From Candidatus Microbacterium colombiense (GTDB taxonomy: Bacteria; Actinomycetota; Actinomycetes; Actinomycetales; Microbacteriaceae), in contig CP119308.1 of assembly GCA_029203165.1 (NCBI GenBank), forward strand, positions 2,356,001-2,420,000: a stretch of 64,000 nucleotides of DNA. The letters run 5' to 3'. The notes under the pieces were generated by a model. The model did no database searches and had not been told where the DNA came from. It saw only the letters and a program-made list of their open reading frames with translations. Shown here piece after piece: positions 8,375 through 16,732 of the stretch. Made by a program: the position numbers and the translations under genes. Positions within the stretch are counted from its first letter, which is position 1. Every line of letters starts with the position of its first letter.

Positions 8375-9718
8375 TCAGGCGAAGGTGTCGAGACCCGCGC
8401 CGGAGACGGCGTGGGTGGTGGTCGTGGTGGTGGTCGTCGAGAAGGTCTCGAAGGCACCGTCGGCGCGGTGTCGGCTGCCCGGTGCCGCGTCACCGGAGTC
8501 ACGGCCGCCCGACGGCTGGCCGCCCGGTGCGTTCGCGGCCCCCTGCGGCGTGTCGCGATCCGTACCGCCCGCATCCGCCGACGTACCGGAGCCGAGTGAG
8601 AGGCTCGCGTGCGGCATGACGGCCGTGAGATCACGCCGGAGGTCGGTGACGATCGACCGCAGAGCCTCGCGGCCCAGATCGGTCGCGCCGAGCAGTTCGA
8701 CCCGCACGTCGCCTGCGGCACTGATGTGCGCGCGCACGGTGACGGGCCCGAAGGTGTCGGGGTTCACCGTCATCGTGAGCTGGTGACTGCCCACGGGGCG
8801 TTGCACGATGCTCAGCACAGCCGGCGACACCTGCGCGGCCACGCCCCTCGTCGGCACCGTCGCGGCCTCCGGCGCCGCATCGGCACGGATCGGCGCGATC
8901 GGCGGAGTGGAGATGGAGGCGGTGATGCCCTGCGGCGTCTGCTGCGCCGTCCCCACGCCCGTGCCCGTCCCCGTGCTGTGCTCCGGCCTGGCGACAGCGT
9001 CACCGATCTGCCCCTGCGGCGGGGTGGAGCCCGCCGGCTGCTCGGCGTCGATCGACGTGGCGCCGACCGCTGAAGCGGATGCGCTAGACGTCGGCGCGGC
9101 GTGCACGACGGCCACCGCGTCGGATCCGGCGGCCGTCGTGTCCGGCGGAGTGGTGGCCGACGGAGTGGTGGCCGGCGGCGTCATGGGAGGCGGGGTCATG
9201 GGAGGCAGAGTCATCGGAGGCTGCGCGCGATCGGAAGGCATCGTCGCGCTCGCAGGCCCAGCGAGCTCTACTGCCTCGACGGATGCAGAGGGGGATGCAG
9301 CGGACGCCGTGCCGGATGCCGCTTCCGCACCAGCGGTCGGCGAAGCATCCGTCATCGACTCGATCCCCGGCACAGGCAGTGTCGGGAGCGCTGCCTGCGC
9401 GGCCGCCTGCAGGTCGAGAACAGGGGGTGATGGTGACATGACGAGCGCAGACTCGCCGGTGCCCCCGTGCCCACCGGTCTGCGAGTCTCCGATGTCGGAG
9501 GGCAGGTCATCGGCGACCGATGCGCCGGGTTCGGGCATCGGCGTCGACTCGTCGGCGCCCGCGAGAATCCGCTCGGCCAGAGCCAGCGCGGTGCCGAACG
9601 ACGTGGTCGCCGCAGCACCCTCGGCGCCGACAGATCCCTCCGGTGATGAGGCGAACAGCGCACCGAGAGCGCTCGCCGCAGGCGACCGATCGCTGCTCGC
9701 CAGGGAGACGCCGCTCAT
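8375..9718 (-). CDS. fliK: Flagellar hook-length control protein FliK-like
   Basis: FliK measures hook length and triggers the FlhB substrate switch. The 447-residue protein is rich in Ala, Pro, Ser and Thr and is largely disordered over residues 1-310, including a short imperfect repeat of MTPP-type units near residues 165-195. A compact C-terminal domain follows (LTMTVNPDTFGPVTVRAHIS, then GDVRVELLGATDLGREALRS), the usual FliK C domain. The ATG at 9718 overlaps the fliJ stop. Sequence outside the C domain gives no homology, as expected for the family. Confidence 0.85.
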   Translation of the reverse strand: MSGVSLASSDRSPAASALGALFASSPEGSVGAEGAAATTSFGTALALAERILAGADESTPMPEPGASVADDLPSDIGDSQTGGHGGTGESALVMSPSPPVLDLQAAAQAALPTLPVPGIESMTDASPTAGAEAASGTASAASPSASVEAVELAGPASATMPSDRAQPPMTLPPMTPPPMTPPATTPSATTPPDTTAAGSDAVAVVHAAPTSSASASAVGATSIDAEQPAGSTPPQGQIGDAVARPEHSTGTGTGVGTAQQTPQGITASISTPPIAPIRADAAPEAATVPTRGVAAQVSPAVLSIVQRPVGSHQLTMTVNPDTFGPVTVRAHISAAGDVRVELLGATDLGREALRSIVTDLRRDLTAVMPHASLSLGSGTSADAGGTDRDTPQGAANAPGGQPSGGRDSGDAAPGSRHRADGAFETFSTTTTTTTTHAVSGAGLDTFA

Positions 9719-10137
9719 GCCGACCTCTCCTCACGGAGGCTGCGCACCACGGCGATCTCGTCGAGCGCGGTCTGCTCGGCGTGACGCTCCGCCTTCACGG
9801 TGTCGGCACGATGAGCACCCTCCAGCCGTTCGAGACCTCGCAGTTCGCGTCGGGCTTCGACATGCGATGCCTTCGCCGTCTCCTCCTCGGAACGCCGCAG
9901 CTCGGTGAGAGTCTGAAGGTCGCTGAGCGCGCTGCGTCCGGCCGCCCGGGCAGCCGCCATTGCGAGCAACGTGTGGGCATCGCCGACCTGGGCGCTGATC
10001 TCCGACAGGCTCACGACGGCTCCCTGCTCGGCGACCTCCGCCTGTCGCCGCGCCGACGTCGTGCGGGAGAGCTGCTCGGCGGCCATCTTCTCCTGGGCGT
10101 CGCGGACGCGCAGGAGACCTGCGAGGGGAAAGGTCAT
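9715..10137 (-). CDS. fliJ: Flagellar export protein FliJ
   Basis: A 140-residue protein predicted to be almost entirely coiled coil, starting MTFPLAGLLRVRDAQEKMAA, as in FliJ, the export chaperone that bridges FliI ATPase and FlhA. Sequence conservation is low in this family, so the call depends on the coiled-coil pattern, length, and position directly after fliI, whose stop overlaps its start. The fliK-like gene follows with a 4-nt overlap. Confidence 0.85.
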   Translation of the reverse strand: MTFPLAGLLRVRDAQEKMAAEQLSRTTSARRQAEVAEQGAVVSLSEISAQVGDAHTLLAMAAARAAGRSALSDLQTLTELRRSEEETAKASHVEARRELRGLERLEGAHRADTVKAERHAEQTALDEIAVVRSLREERSA

Positions 10138-11462
10138 GGGATCAGTCCTCCGAAGTCGTTCGTGAGTTCAGCGATGCGTCGCCAGGATTCTTCGGCGCCG
10201 GTGAGGTCGTCCATGCTCTGTGTGAGGAACCCCGAGATCGACTCCTCATGGGAGAGCGCCGCGTCGACCAGCGGATTCGCCCCCTGCCGGTAGGCCCCGA
10301 TGTCGATCAGGTCGTTCGCGCTGCGCCGGGCGGCCAGCACGCTGCGCAGCCGCACGGCATGCGCCCGTTGCTCCGCCGTCGTGATCTTCGAGACGACCCG
10401 CGAGATGGAGCCCAGCACATCGACGGCGGGGAAATGACCGCGCACCGCCAGCGCGCGGTCGAGCACCACATGGCCGTCGAGGATTCCGCGGGCGGCGTCG
10501 GCGATCGGCTCGTTGTGGTCGTCGCCGTCGACGAGCACCGTGTACAGCCCGGTGACCGATCCGACCGGGCCCGTTCCCGCGCGCTCGAGCAGCCGGGCGA
10601 GCACCGAGAACGTCGAGGGCGGATACCCGCGGGTGGCCGGCGGCTCGCCGGCGCTCAAACCGATCTCACGCTGCGCCATCGCCACGCGCGTCAGCGAGTC
10701 CATCATCAACATGACGTTCGCGCCGTCGTCACGGAACGCCTCGGCGATGCGCGTCGCGACGAACGCCGACCGCATGCGCACCATCGCCGGCTGATCGGAG
10801 GTGGCGACGACGACGACCGCACGCGCCAGCCCTTCGGGGCCGAGGTCGTCTTCGAGGAACTCACGCACCTCACGGCCGCGCTCCCCCACCAGGGCGATCA
10901 CGGTCACATCCGCAGTGGATCCCCGAGCGATCATCGACATGAGTGACGACTTCCCGACCCCTGATCCGGCGAAGAGCCCGAGGCGCTGCCCCGTGCCCAC
11001 CGGGGTCATCGTGTCGAGGACACGCACGCCGAGTCCGAGCTGGGTGTCGATCCGCTGCCGCTGCAGGATGCTCGGCGGTTCGTGATCGAGAGGCGAGAAC
11101 GTCACGGTCGAGCCGAGCGGCCCCTTGCCGTCGATCGGCCGGCCGAGCCCGTCGAGAACGCGTCCGAGAAGGGCACGCCCCGTGGGCACCTGCAGGCGTG
11201 AGCCGGTGTGGAGCACCCGCGCTCGCGCGGTGATGCCGGCGAGTGGACCCAGCGGCATGCAGCGCGCCGACCCACCGTCGACCGCGACCACTTCCGCATC
11301 GATCGAACGGCCCTGCGGCACCTCGATGCGTACGTGATCGCCGACAGCGGCATCGATTCCCGTGACCTCGGCGCCCAGCCCCAGCACTGACGTGACCGTG
11401 CCGGACCGCTGAGGCCGTGCGGCATCGAGCGCCTGCCGCCACGTCGCCGTCGCGACACTCAT
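10134..11462 (-). CDS. fliI: Flagellum-specific ATP synthase FliI
   Basis: FliI is the hexameric ATPase that energises flagellar protein export. The 442-residue protein carries a Walker A motif GSGVGKSS at about residues 166-173, the LVGERGREVREFLEDDLG stretch with the catalytic glutamate, a Walker B around NVMLMMDSLTRVAMAQREIG, and the GEPPATRGYPPSTFSVLARL signature of F1/type III ATPases. It overlaps fliH upstream and fliJ downstream by 4 nt each. Length and motifs are all normal. Confidence 0.97.
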   Translation of the reverse strand: MSVATATWRQALDAARPQRSGTVTSVLGLGAEVTGIDAAVGDHVRIEVPQGRSIDAEVVAVDGGSARCMPLGPLAGITARARVLHTGSRLQVPTGRALLGRVLDGLGRPIDGKGPLGSTVTFSPLDHEPPSILQRQRIDTQLGLGVRVLDTMTPVGTGQRLGLFAGSGVGKSSLMSMIARGSTADVTVIALVGERGREVREFLEDDLGPEGLARAVVVVATSDQPAMVRMRSAFVATRIAEAFRDDGANVMLMMDSLTRVAMAQREIGLSAGEPPATRGYPPSTFSVLARLLERAGTGPVGSVTGLYTVLVDGDDHNEPIADAARGILDGHVVLDRALAVRGHFPAVDVLGSISRVVSKITTAEQRAHAVRLRSVLAARRSANDLIDIGAYRQGANPLVDAALSHEESISGFLTQSMDDLTGAEESWRRIAELTNDFGGLIP

Positions 11463-12106
11463 CCGAGCACCTCGGAGTCGTGATCGGCCGCACCCTGCAG
11501 CGCCTCAGCAGCGCGCTGGAGTGCCCGCCCGATTCGCGTGTCGACGGCGCCGTCCTCGACCTCGACGATCGCACCGCCCGCGCCCACCGATGGTGAGTCG
11601 ACGATGTCGATGTCGCGCAGCAGTCTCGATGCCTCCGCGTCGTCGCCGATGATCGCCCGGTCCTGCGGATCGAGCGTGACGCGATGCCACCGCTCCATCG
11701 GCATCTCATCGAGCGCACGCCGGAGTGCGTGCGATGCAGAACGCGCCGGATCCGACAGCTCGACGCCCAGGATCACCGACGCGAGCTCGACGGCGAGCTC
11801 CTCGATCCGCTGGGCGGACAGTGCACTGAGCGATTGGACGCGTCGCTCGACACCTGTTGACGCGTGGTGCAGCGCCTCCAGCGCGATCCCTCGATCGACG
11901 ACGAACGACGCGTGTTCCTGCTCCCTGCGGACGGACTCTGCGGCCTGCTCGGCACGCCCCTCCTCGAATGCCGCCCGGCGACCTTCGGCATACCCTTCCG
12001 CGTATCCGCGGACGCGTGCACGTTCGGCCTCGCCGCGAAGATCGGTCGGCGTCTCCCCCACGCGCGGCACGACGAGAGGGGTGAAGGCGTTGTCGGATCG
12101 CATCAT
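11459..12106 (-). CDS. fliH: Flagellar assembly protein FliH
   Basis: FliH regulates FliI and docks it at the C-ring. The 215-residue product has a stretch of charged, Ala/Gly/Glu-rich sequence (RVRGYAEGYAEGRRAAFEEG, about residues 32-51) like the GxxxG-rich part of FliH, a helical middle, and a C-terminal domain around RRALDEMPMERWHRVTLDPQ. Two adjacent ATG codons at 12106 and 12103 could start it; both overlap the fliG stop. The call combines pattern and position between fliG and fliI. Confidence 0.88.
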   Translation of the reverse strand: MMRSDNAFTPLVVPRVGETPTDLRGEAERARVRGYAEGYAEGRRAAFEEGRAEQAAESVRREQEHASFVVDRGIALEALHHASTGVERRVQSLSALSAQRIEELAVELASVILGVELSDPARSASHALRRALDEMPMERWHRVTLDPQDRAIIGDDAEASRLLRDIDIVDSPSVGAGGAIVEVEDGAVDTRIGRALQRAAEALQGAADHDSEVLG

Positions 12107-13182
12107 TCGATGAGCTCGTCCTCGTCTTCGCGAGAGATGGTGATCTCCTCCGCCGCCTCCAGCTCGCGGATGATGCGCACGACCTCGGCTCGAGCCTCGT
12201 CGACCTGGCGCACGCGCACAGAGCCGAGCACGCGGGCCTCCTCGGCCAGATTCTCCTGGTTGCGCTCGGTCATGTTGCCGGTGACCTTCGCGGCGATCTG
12301 CTCGTCGGCACCCTTCAGCGCCAGTGCGAGCACCCGCAGATCCAGTCCGCGGAGAACGCGTTGCGCGTCACGGTCCTCGAGACGCGTGATGTCGGCGAAG
12401 GTCACCATGCGGCTGCGGATGTCTTCCGCGAGGGCGAGGTCGCGGCCCTCCAGGCTCGCGAGCAACGCCTTCTCGAGAGCGGTGTCGGAACGGCTGATGA
12501 TCTCGACGAGAGGCTGCACGCCTCCGATCGACTCATGGTTGTCACGCATCGCGAACACACCGGTGCGCGATCGCAGCGAATCGGCCACGATCGAGATGGC
12601 CTCCTGCGTCGCCGTGCCCATGGTCGCGATCGCCTGGGCGACGTCGGTGCGCAGCGGGTCCTGCAGAGCGGTGAGCACGGCCGCGGCGCGATCGGCGCGG
12701 AGGTTCGCGAGCACGACCGCGACGGTGGTGGGCAGCTCCCCCTCCAGAATCGTCGCGAGTTGGGCGGGATCGGCGGCATTGAGGAAGTCGAACGAGACGG
12801 CGCCCTGCGACATCACGCGGCCGACCATCCCGACCGCCTTCTCCCGGCCGAACGCGGTCTCCAGCAGACCGGTGGCGAGTTCCTGTCCGCCGCGCGACGG
12901 CACCGATCCTCCGGTCGCGATGCGCTTGAACGCGCCCAGCGCCTGAGCGGTCGCGGCGACATCGACACCACCCAGCTGTGTCAGTTCGGCGGCGAGCAGT
13001 TCGGAGCGATCCTCGCCGAGGTGACGCAGTACCTCGGCGCTGGCTTCCCTGTCCATGTTCAGGAGCACGATCGCGGCCTTGCGGAGCCCCGTCATCGCGA
13101 CGAGGGCGACCTCAGAGCCGGATGCCGCGTTCGCATCGATCGCGTCGGCGCCGGTCGTGGGGAGATCGATCTGCACGCTCAT
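12103..13182 (-). CDS. fliG: Flagellar motor switch protein FliG
   Basis: FliG links the MS-ring to the C-ring and interacts with MotA. The 359-residue protein has the N-terminal segment TGLRKAAIVLLNMDREASAEVLRHL, the middle domain, and a C-terminal domain with the charged helix (FADITRLEDRDAQRVLRGLD) that contacts the stator, closing with RNQENLAEEARVLGSVRVRQ. It overlaps fliF upstream and fliH downstream. The tail ends in an acidic DEDELIE. Confidence 0.96.
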   Translation of the reverse strand: MSVQIDLPTTGADAIDANAASGSEVALVAMTGLRKAAIVLLNMDREASAEVLRHLGEDRSELLAAELTQLGGVDVAATAQALGAFKRIATGGSVPSRGGQELATGLLETAFGREKAVGMVGRVMSQGAVSFDFLNAADPAQLATILEGELPTTVAVVLANLRADRAAAVLTALQDPLRTDVAQAIATMGTATQEAISIVADSLRSRTGVFAMRDNHESIGGVQPLVEIISRSDTALEKALLASLEGRDLALAEDIRSRMVTFADITRLEDRDAQRVLRGLDLRVLALALKGADEQIAAKVTGNMTERNQENLAEEARVLGSVRVRQVDEARAEVVRIIRELEAAEEITISREDEDELIE

Positions 13183-14819
13183 ACGGTGGACTCATCCATC
13201 AGGCTGGCCAGGGCCGTGGCGGTGGCGCGGGGTTCCCGCTTGGCGATGTCATCGATCTCGCGACGCCGACGATCGACCAGTACCTGATCCATCTCCGGCT
13301 CCTCCTCGATGTCGAGGATCGCGGTAGGCGACACCTGTGGCAGCAGAGGAGCGGTGATCGCCTCACGATCCTGCAACCCCTTGAGCGACTTCAGCTTCTG
13401 CTCTTCGCTCTCACTCAACGTGGACAGGTACTCGATCGGCCCCTCGTCCGTGTAGACGACCCGGCGCTTCATACGCTGACGCAGCGAGAAGAACACGACG
13501 AGGATGACCACCGCGAGCAGGATCGAGCCGCCGATGATCACCGCGCGCAGCAGCTCCTGCTGGAACTGCGCCTCGCGCTCTGCTTCCGCCGCCTGCAACG
13601 CCGTCTGCGCAGCGGTCGCGCCGGATGCCGCGAACTCCACGAACTCCACGGCGATCGTGTCGCCCCGATCGACGTCGATGCCTGCCGCCGAGGCCACGAG
13701 AGCTTCGACCTGTGCGGCGGTCACCCCCGTGACGTTGCCCCGGTTCAGCGCGATGCTGACCGTCTGGCGTGTCACTTCCCCCGCCGGCGTGATGGTCTTC
13801 TCCGTCGACTTGTTCACGGCGTTGCTGCGGGACGACTCCTCGATCTCGTACGAACCGTCACCGTTCGCATTGTCGGGAACGGCGATGTTGTCCGGGCCCA
13901 GCACGCCGGTCCCGGTGCCCTGACCGCCGTTGTAGGTCTCGGTCTTCGTCTGCTCGGACGGGCTCAGCTCTCCGTCGGGCGCCGAATACGTCTCGTCCAT
14001 CCGCTCGGAGGTGGAGTTGGCGACGTCGGCGGCGACCGTCACCGTGGCGTTGCCCGGTCCGACGATGGTCTCCAGCATCCGACTGACGGATGCCGCCACT
14101 TTGGCCTCGTGCTCGGTGGCCTGCTTCGAGGAATTGCCCGCGACTCCGGATCCGACTGCTGAGAGCACCGTGCCGTTCTGGTCCGTCACCGCGACGTCCT
14201 CGGGGGTCATCCCCGGCACCGAGGCGCTTGTCAGATGGATGATGGCCTCGATCTTCTCGTCGCTGAGGCGGGAGCTGTTGCGGGTCTTCACGAACACCGA
14301 CGCGGTCGGGCTCTGACGCTCGGAGACGAAGACGCTCTCCTCGGGGATCGCGAGCTGCACGGATGCGGTGCTGATGCCGTCCATCGCGCTGATCGTGCTC
14401 GCCAGCTCCCCCTCGATCGCCCGCTTGTAGGTGACCGACTGCTGGAACTCGCTCGCGGTGACGCCCATCTTGTCGAGCAGCGTGTAGCCCTCGCTGGAGT
14501 CGCCCGGAAGTCCCGCCGACGCCGCGGCGAGACGTTGCGGGTAGACCTCCGCGTCGGGAACAAGGATGGTCGCGCCGCCCTCGGTGAGTTCGTATCCGAC
14601 TCCGGCTGACTTCAGCTGTTCGACGACGGCCGAGGCATCGCCGGCGCTGAGCCCCGTGAACAGTGGGCTCATCTGAGGCTTGGTGAGCCACGTTCCGAGC
14701 GCGATCGCTCCCATCACGAGCAGAGCCACCCCGATGATGGCGATCGTGCGCTGGGCGACAGTGAATCCCGAGACGATCAGCTTGAGCCGCTCGTAGGAGC
14801 TGGTGAGCATCTTCGGCAC
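13179..14819 (-). CDS. fliF: Flagellar MS-ring protein FliF
   Basis: FliF forms the MS-ring in the membrane. The 546-residue protein has a first membrane helix at about residues 24-44 (AIIGVALLVMGAIALGTWL), the secretin-like ring-building domains (AGDASAVVEQLKSAGVGYEL, then EGELASTISAMDGISTASVQ), a second membrane helix (VIIGGSILLAVVILVVFFSL) near residue 435, and a cytoplasmic tail that binds FliG. A GTG at 14819 is used; an ATG three codons later is an alternative. The fliE stop lies 2 nt before the start. Confidence 0.96.
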   Translation of the reverse strand: MPKMLTSSYERLKLIVSGFTVAQRTIAIIGVALLVMGAIALGTWLTKPQMSPLFTGLSAGDASAVVEQLKSAGVGYELTEGGATILVPDAEVYPQRLAAASAGLPGDSSEGYTLLDKMGVTASEFQQSVTYKRAIEGELASTISAMDGISTASVQLAIPEESVFVSERQSPTASVFVKTRNSSRLSDEKIEAIIHLTSASVPGMTPEDVAVTDQNGTVLSAVGSGVAGNSSKQATEHEAKVAASVSRMLETIVGPGNATVTVAADVANSTSERMDETYSAPDGELSPSEQTKTETYNGGQGTGTGVLGPDNIAVPDNANGDGSYEIEESSRSNAVNKSTEKTITPAGEVTRQTVSIALNRGNVTGVTAAQVEALVASAAGIDVDRGDTIAVEFVEFAASGATAAQTALQAAEAEREAQFQQELLRAVIIGGSILLAVVILVVFFSLRQRMKRRVVYTDEGPIEYLSTLSESEEQKLKSLKGLQDREAITAPLLPQVSPTAILDIEEEPEMDQVLVDRRRREIDDIAKREPRATATALASLMDESTV

Positions 14820-14821
14820 GG

Positions 14822-15142
14822 TCAGGCCTGCATCCGCATGATCTCGTTGAACGCGGAGACGCTGCGATCACGCACGGCGACCACCAGGTCGAGGGTGACT
14901 CCGGCGCGCGTCGAGGCGATCATCGCCTGGTGGATGTCCTGCAGATCTCCGGTGACCGCCTTCACCGCGAGTTCGTTCGACGTCGACTGCAGCTGCTGCA
15001 GACCTTCGACGGCGCCGGTGAGCGACGTCGCGAAGGCCCCGGCGGATCCGGTGGCCCCGGCGGCGTCCGCGCCGGTCTCGAAGCTGAGCGACGACAGCGG
15101 AGCGACCCCGGCGGCGGAGACCGCGTCGATGGGAGAGGTCAT
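14822..15142 (-). CDS. fliE: Flagellar hook-basal body complex protein FliE
   Basis: FliE joins the MS-ring to the rod. The 106-residue product ends with the conserved family segment: AVKAVTGDLQDIHQAMIAST, RAGVTLDLVVAVRDRSVSAF and NEIMRMQA. The first 35 residues are low-complexity. The ATG at 15142 overlaps the flgC stop codon, and fliF starts 2 nt after its stop. Confidence 0.95.
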   Translation of the reverse strand: MTSPIDAVSAAGVAPLSSLSFETGADAAGATGSAGAFATSLTGAVEGLQQLQSTSNELAVKAVTGDLQDIHQAMIASTRAGVTLDLVVAVRDRSVSAFNEIMRMQA

Positions 15143-15534
15143 CAGTTGCGTCCGATCTGGAGTGCCGCCTCGTACGTGGTCTTCGCACGGTCGACGACCG
15201 CCGCATTCGCCTCGTAGCCCCGCTGGGCGAGGATCAGCATGCTCATCTGATCGCCGAGCTCGATGTTCGGGTACTGCACGTAGCCGTCTTCATCGGCGTA
15301 GGGATGCTCCGGGTCGTACACGCGCTTCGCCTCCGCCTCGGATTCGACGACGCCGGACACGTAGACCCCGGGGCCGTCCGTTCCCGCGCTGACGGTGACG
15401 AGCTTCTCGCGGAACGCCTCTTCGCCCACCGGCGTCGCCGTGTTGATGTTGGCGATGTTGTCGCTGAGGGCATCGAGCCACTTGCGGTGCACGTTCAAGC
15501 CCGTGCCGGCGATGCCGATCGCATCGAAGGTCAT
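15142..15534 (-). CDS. flgC: Flagellar basal-body rod protein FlgC
   Basis: FlgC is a proximal rod protein. The 130-residue product starts MTFDAIGIAGTGLNVHRKWL and has the rod signature LSDNIANINTATPVGEEAFR at the N-terminus and the C-terminal rod domain (NIELGDQMSMLILAQRGYEA, then NAAVVDRAKTTYEAALQIGR). The reading frame stays open for 129 codons further upstream, but the ATG at 15534 overlaps the flgB stop and gives the normal FlgC N-terminus. Confidence 0.96.
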   Translation of the reverse strand: MTFDAIGIAGTGLNVHRKWLDALSDNIANINTATPVGEEAFREKLVTVSAGTDGPGVYVSGVVESEAEAKRVYDPEHPYADEDGYVQYPNIELGDQMSMLILAQRGYEANAAVVDRAKTTYEAALQIGRN

Positions 15535-15878
15535 GCGGATGCCTGCCCGATCGCCTTGGTGATCGAGGTCGCCTGACCTGCGATCGCCTGACTGGCGAAC
15601 TGGAACCGGAGCACGGTGTCGATGTTCGACAGCGTCTCGGTGTCGAGGTTGACGTTGTTGCCGTTCAACCGGGTCGGCTCCAGGGAGCGCTCGATGGTGG
15701 GTGCGACCGACCCCGAACCTCCGTCGACGGCCCGTCGGAGCTCGTCTTCGAACTGCACCCTCTTGGCGTGATAGTCGGGGGTGTTGATGTTGGCGATGTT
15801 CTCGGCGATCGACCGCTGACGCAGAGCCAGGCCATCGAGCGCGCTGATCAGCGCGGAGGAGGTTACGGATTCGAGCAC
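15531..15878 (-). CDS. flgB: Flagellar basal-body rod protein FlgB
   Basis: FlgB is the most proximal rod protein. The 115-residue product has the rod N-terminal signature (LRQRSIAENIANINTPDYHA, residues about 20-39) and the FlgB-type C-terminus (LRFQFASQAIAGQATSITKA). It begins with GTG at 15878, 70 nt downstream of the end of a flagellar promoter (15948-15978). The leader and the GTG context resemble those of fliP. flgB heads the long flgB-flgC-fliE-fliF-fliG-fliH-fliI-fliJ-fliK-flgD-flgE transcript. Confidence 0.95.
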   Translation of the reverse strand: MLESVTSSALISALDGLALRQRSIAENIANINTPDYHAKRVQFEDELRRAVDGGSGSVAPTIERSLEPTRLNGNNVNLDTETLSNIDTVLRFQFASQAIAGQATSITKAIGQASA

Positions 15879-15947
15879 GGCGGCACCCCGGACGTTGATG
15901 GAGAAGCCGATCCGTGGCCAATCGTCGAGCGATCCCTGCTCAGCGTC

Positions 15948-15978
15948 GACTATCGCGACGCACCCCCGGATGCGTAAC
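15948..15978 (-). promoter_or_regulatory. Flagellar-type promoter before flgB
   Basis: Minus-strand reading is GTTAC, 14 nt, GTCGCGATAG, the same as before fliP and flbD. It falls in the gap between the FliT-like gene (stop at 15987) and flgB. The 70-nt leader that follows matches the fliP leader in several blocks (see findings). Confidence 0.72.
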
Positions 15979-15986
15979 CTGCCGGG

Positions 15987-16265
15987 TCAGCCTTCCACGT
16001 CGAGGTAGGCCGGCGTGTCCTGCGGAGTCGTCGGCACTCGTCGGAGGGCGGCGAGCTCGCGCGCGACGTTCGCCCGAGACGTCATGAGGCCACTGATCAT
16101 CGTCTGCTGACGGATCAGCACCGCCTCGGCCCTTTCCCGAAGTTCATCGGGGACGGGACCCGCGGGGGCATCGAACGGCTGTGCGTCGCGCTGCGAATCA
16201 GCGGCGTCGAGTGCACGCTCGAACTGATCGAGTACGGTCAGCCATTCGGCGAGGTTGTCCGACAC
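15987..16265 (-). CDS. Small flagellar-cluster protein, possible FliT-type chaperone
   Basis: A 92-residue, mostly helical and acidic protein (MSDNLAEWLTVLDQFERALD at the start, RAEAVLIRQQTMISGLMTSR in the second half). No domain is recognised with certainty. It begins with GTG 6 nt after fliS and follows the fliC-fliD-fliS order, the place where fliT, the chaperone of the filament cap protein FliD, is usually found. Size and helical character fit FliT, but this is inference from position; a general flagellar accessory role is the safe statement. Confidence 0.65.
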   Translation of the reverse strand: MSDNLAEWLTVLDQFERALDAADSQRDAQPFDAPAGPVPDELRERAEAVLIRQQTMISGLMTSRANVARELAALRRVPTTPQDTPAYLDVEG

Positions 16266-16271
16266 GATCGA

Positions 16272-16685
16272 TCAGGCCAGCGCAGAGGTCGCCGTGGGTG
16301 CGGCGGCCGCGGTCGTGGCCGCAGCCTGATGCCAGGCCTCGCGCAGCGGCACGACGAGCTCGCGGCACTCGCCGGTTGCGGCCCGATCACGTGCGATGTT
16401 CGCGTCGATCAGACGTCCGGTGAGGTAGGTGTAGAGCGCACGCAGGTCCCCTGCACCGTCCCAGACATCGGTGAGCGAGCCGTGGAGTTCCGCGACGATC
16501 TGCTGCGCGTGCGTCAGGTGGGCTCCCGCGGCCGTCCAGTCCGACGAATCCTGAGCCGCGGCTGCCCGATCGATGTCGACGAGCAGACGGTCGTAGAGCA
16601 TCGTCAGGAGCCGCTCCGGAGATGCCGAGGCGACCTGCTGCTCGAGATACTGCTGCTTGGCGCGTGCGAGGGAGGTGAGGGACAT
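16272..16685 (-). CDS. fliS: Flagellin-specific chaperone FliS
   Basis: FliS binds the C-terminus of flagellin in the cytosol and prevents early polymerisation. The 137-residue product has the family pattern: QQYLEQQVASASPERLLTML, then YDRLLVDIDRAAAAQ and the later LRALYTYLTGRLIDANIARD, predicted as a four-helix bundle. It lies 47 nt downstream of fliD and 6 nt before the FliT-like gene. Length is normal, with an Ala/Thr-rich tail. Confidence 0.95.
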   Translation of the reverse strand: MSLTSLARAKQQYLEQQVASASPERLLTMLYDRLLVDIDRAAAAQDSSDWTAAGAHLTHAQQIVAELHGSLTDVWDGAGDLRALYTYLTGRLIDANIARDRAATGECRELVVPLREAWHQAAATTAAAAPTATSALA

Positions 16686-16732
16686 CGTTCTGATCTCCTA
16701 GCGGGTGCGAGGGGTGAGAGGTGCGGGCGACG

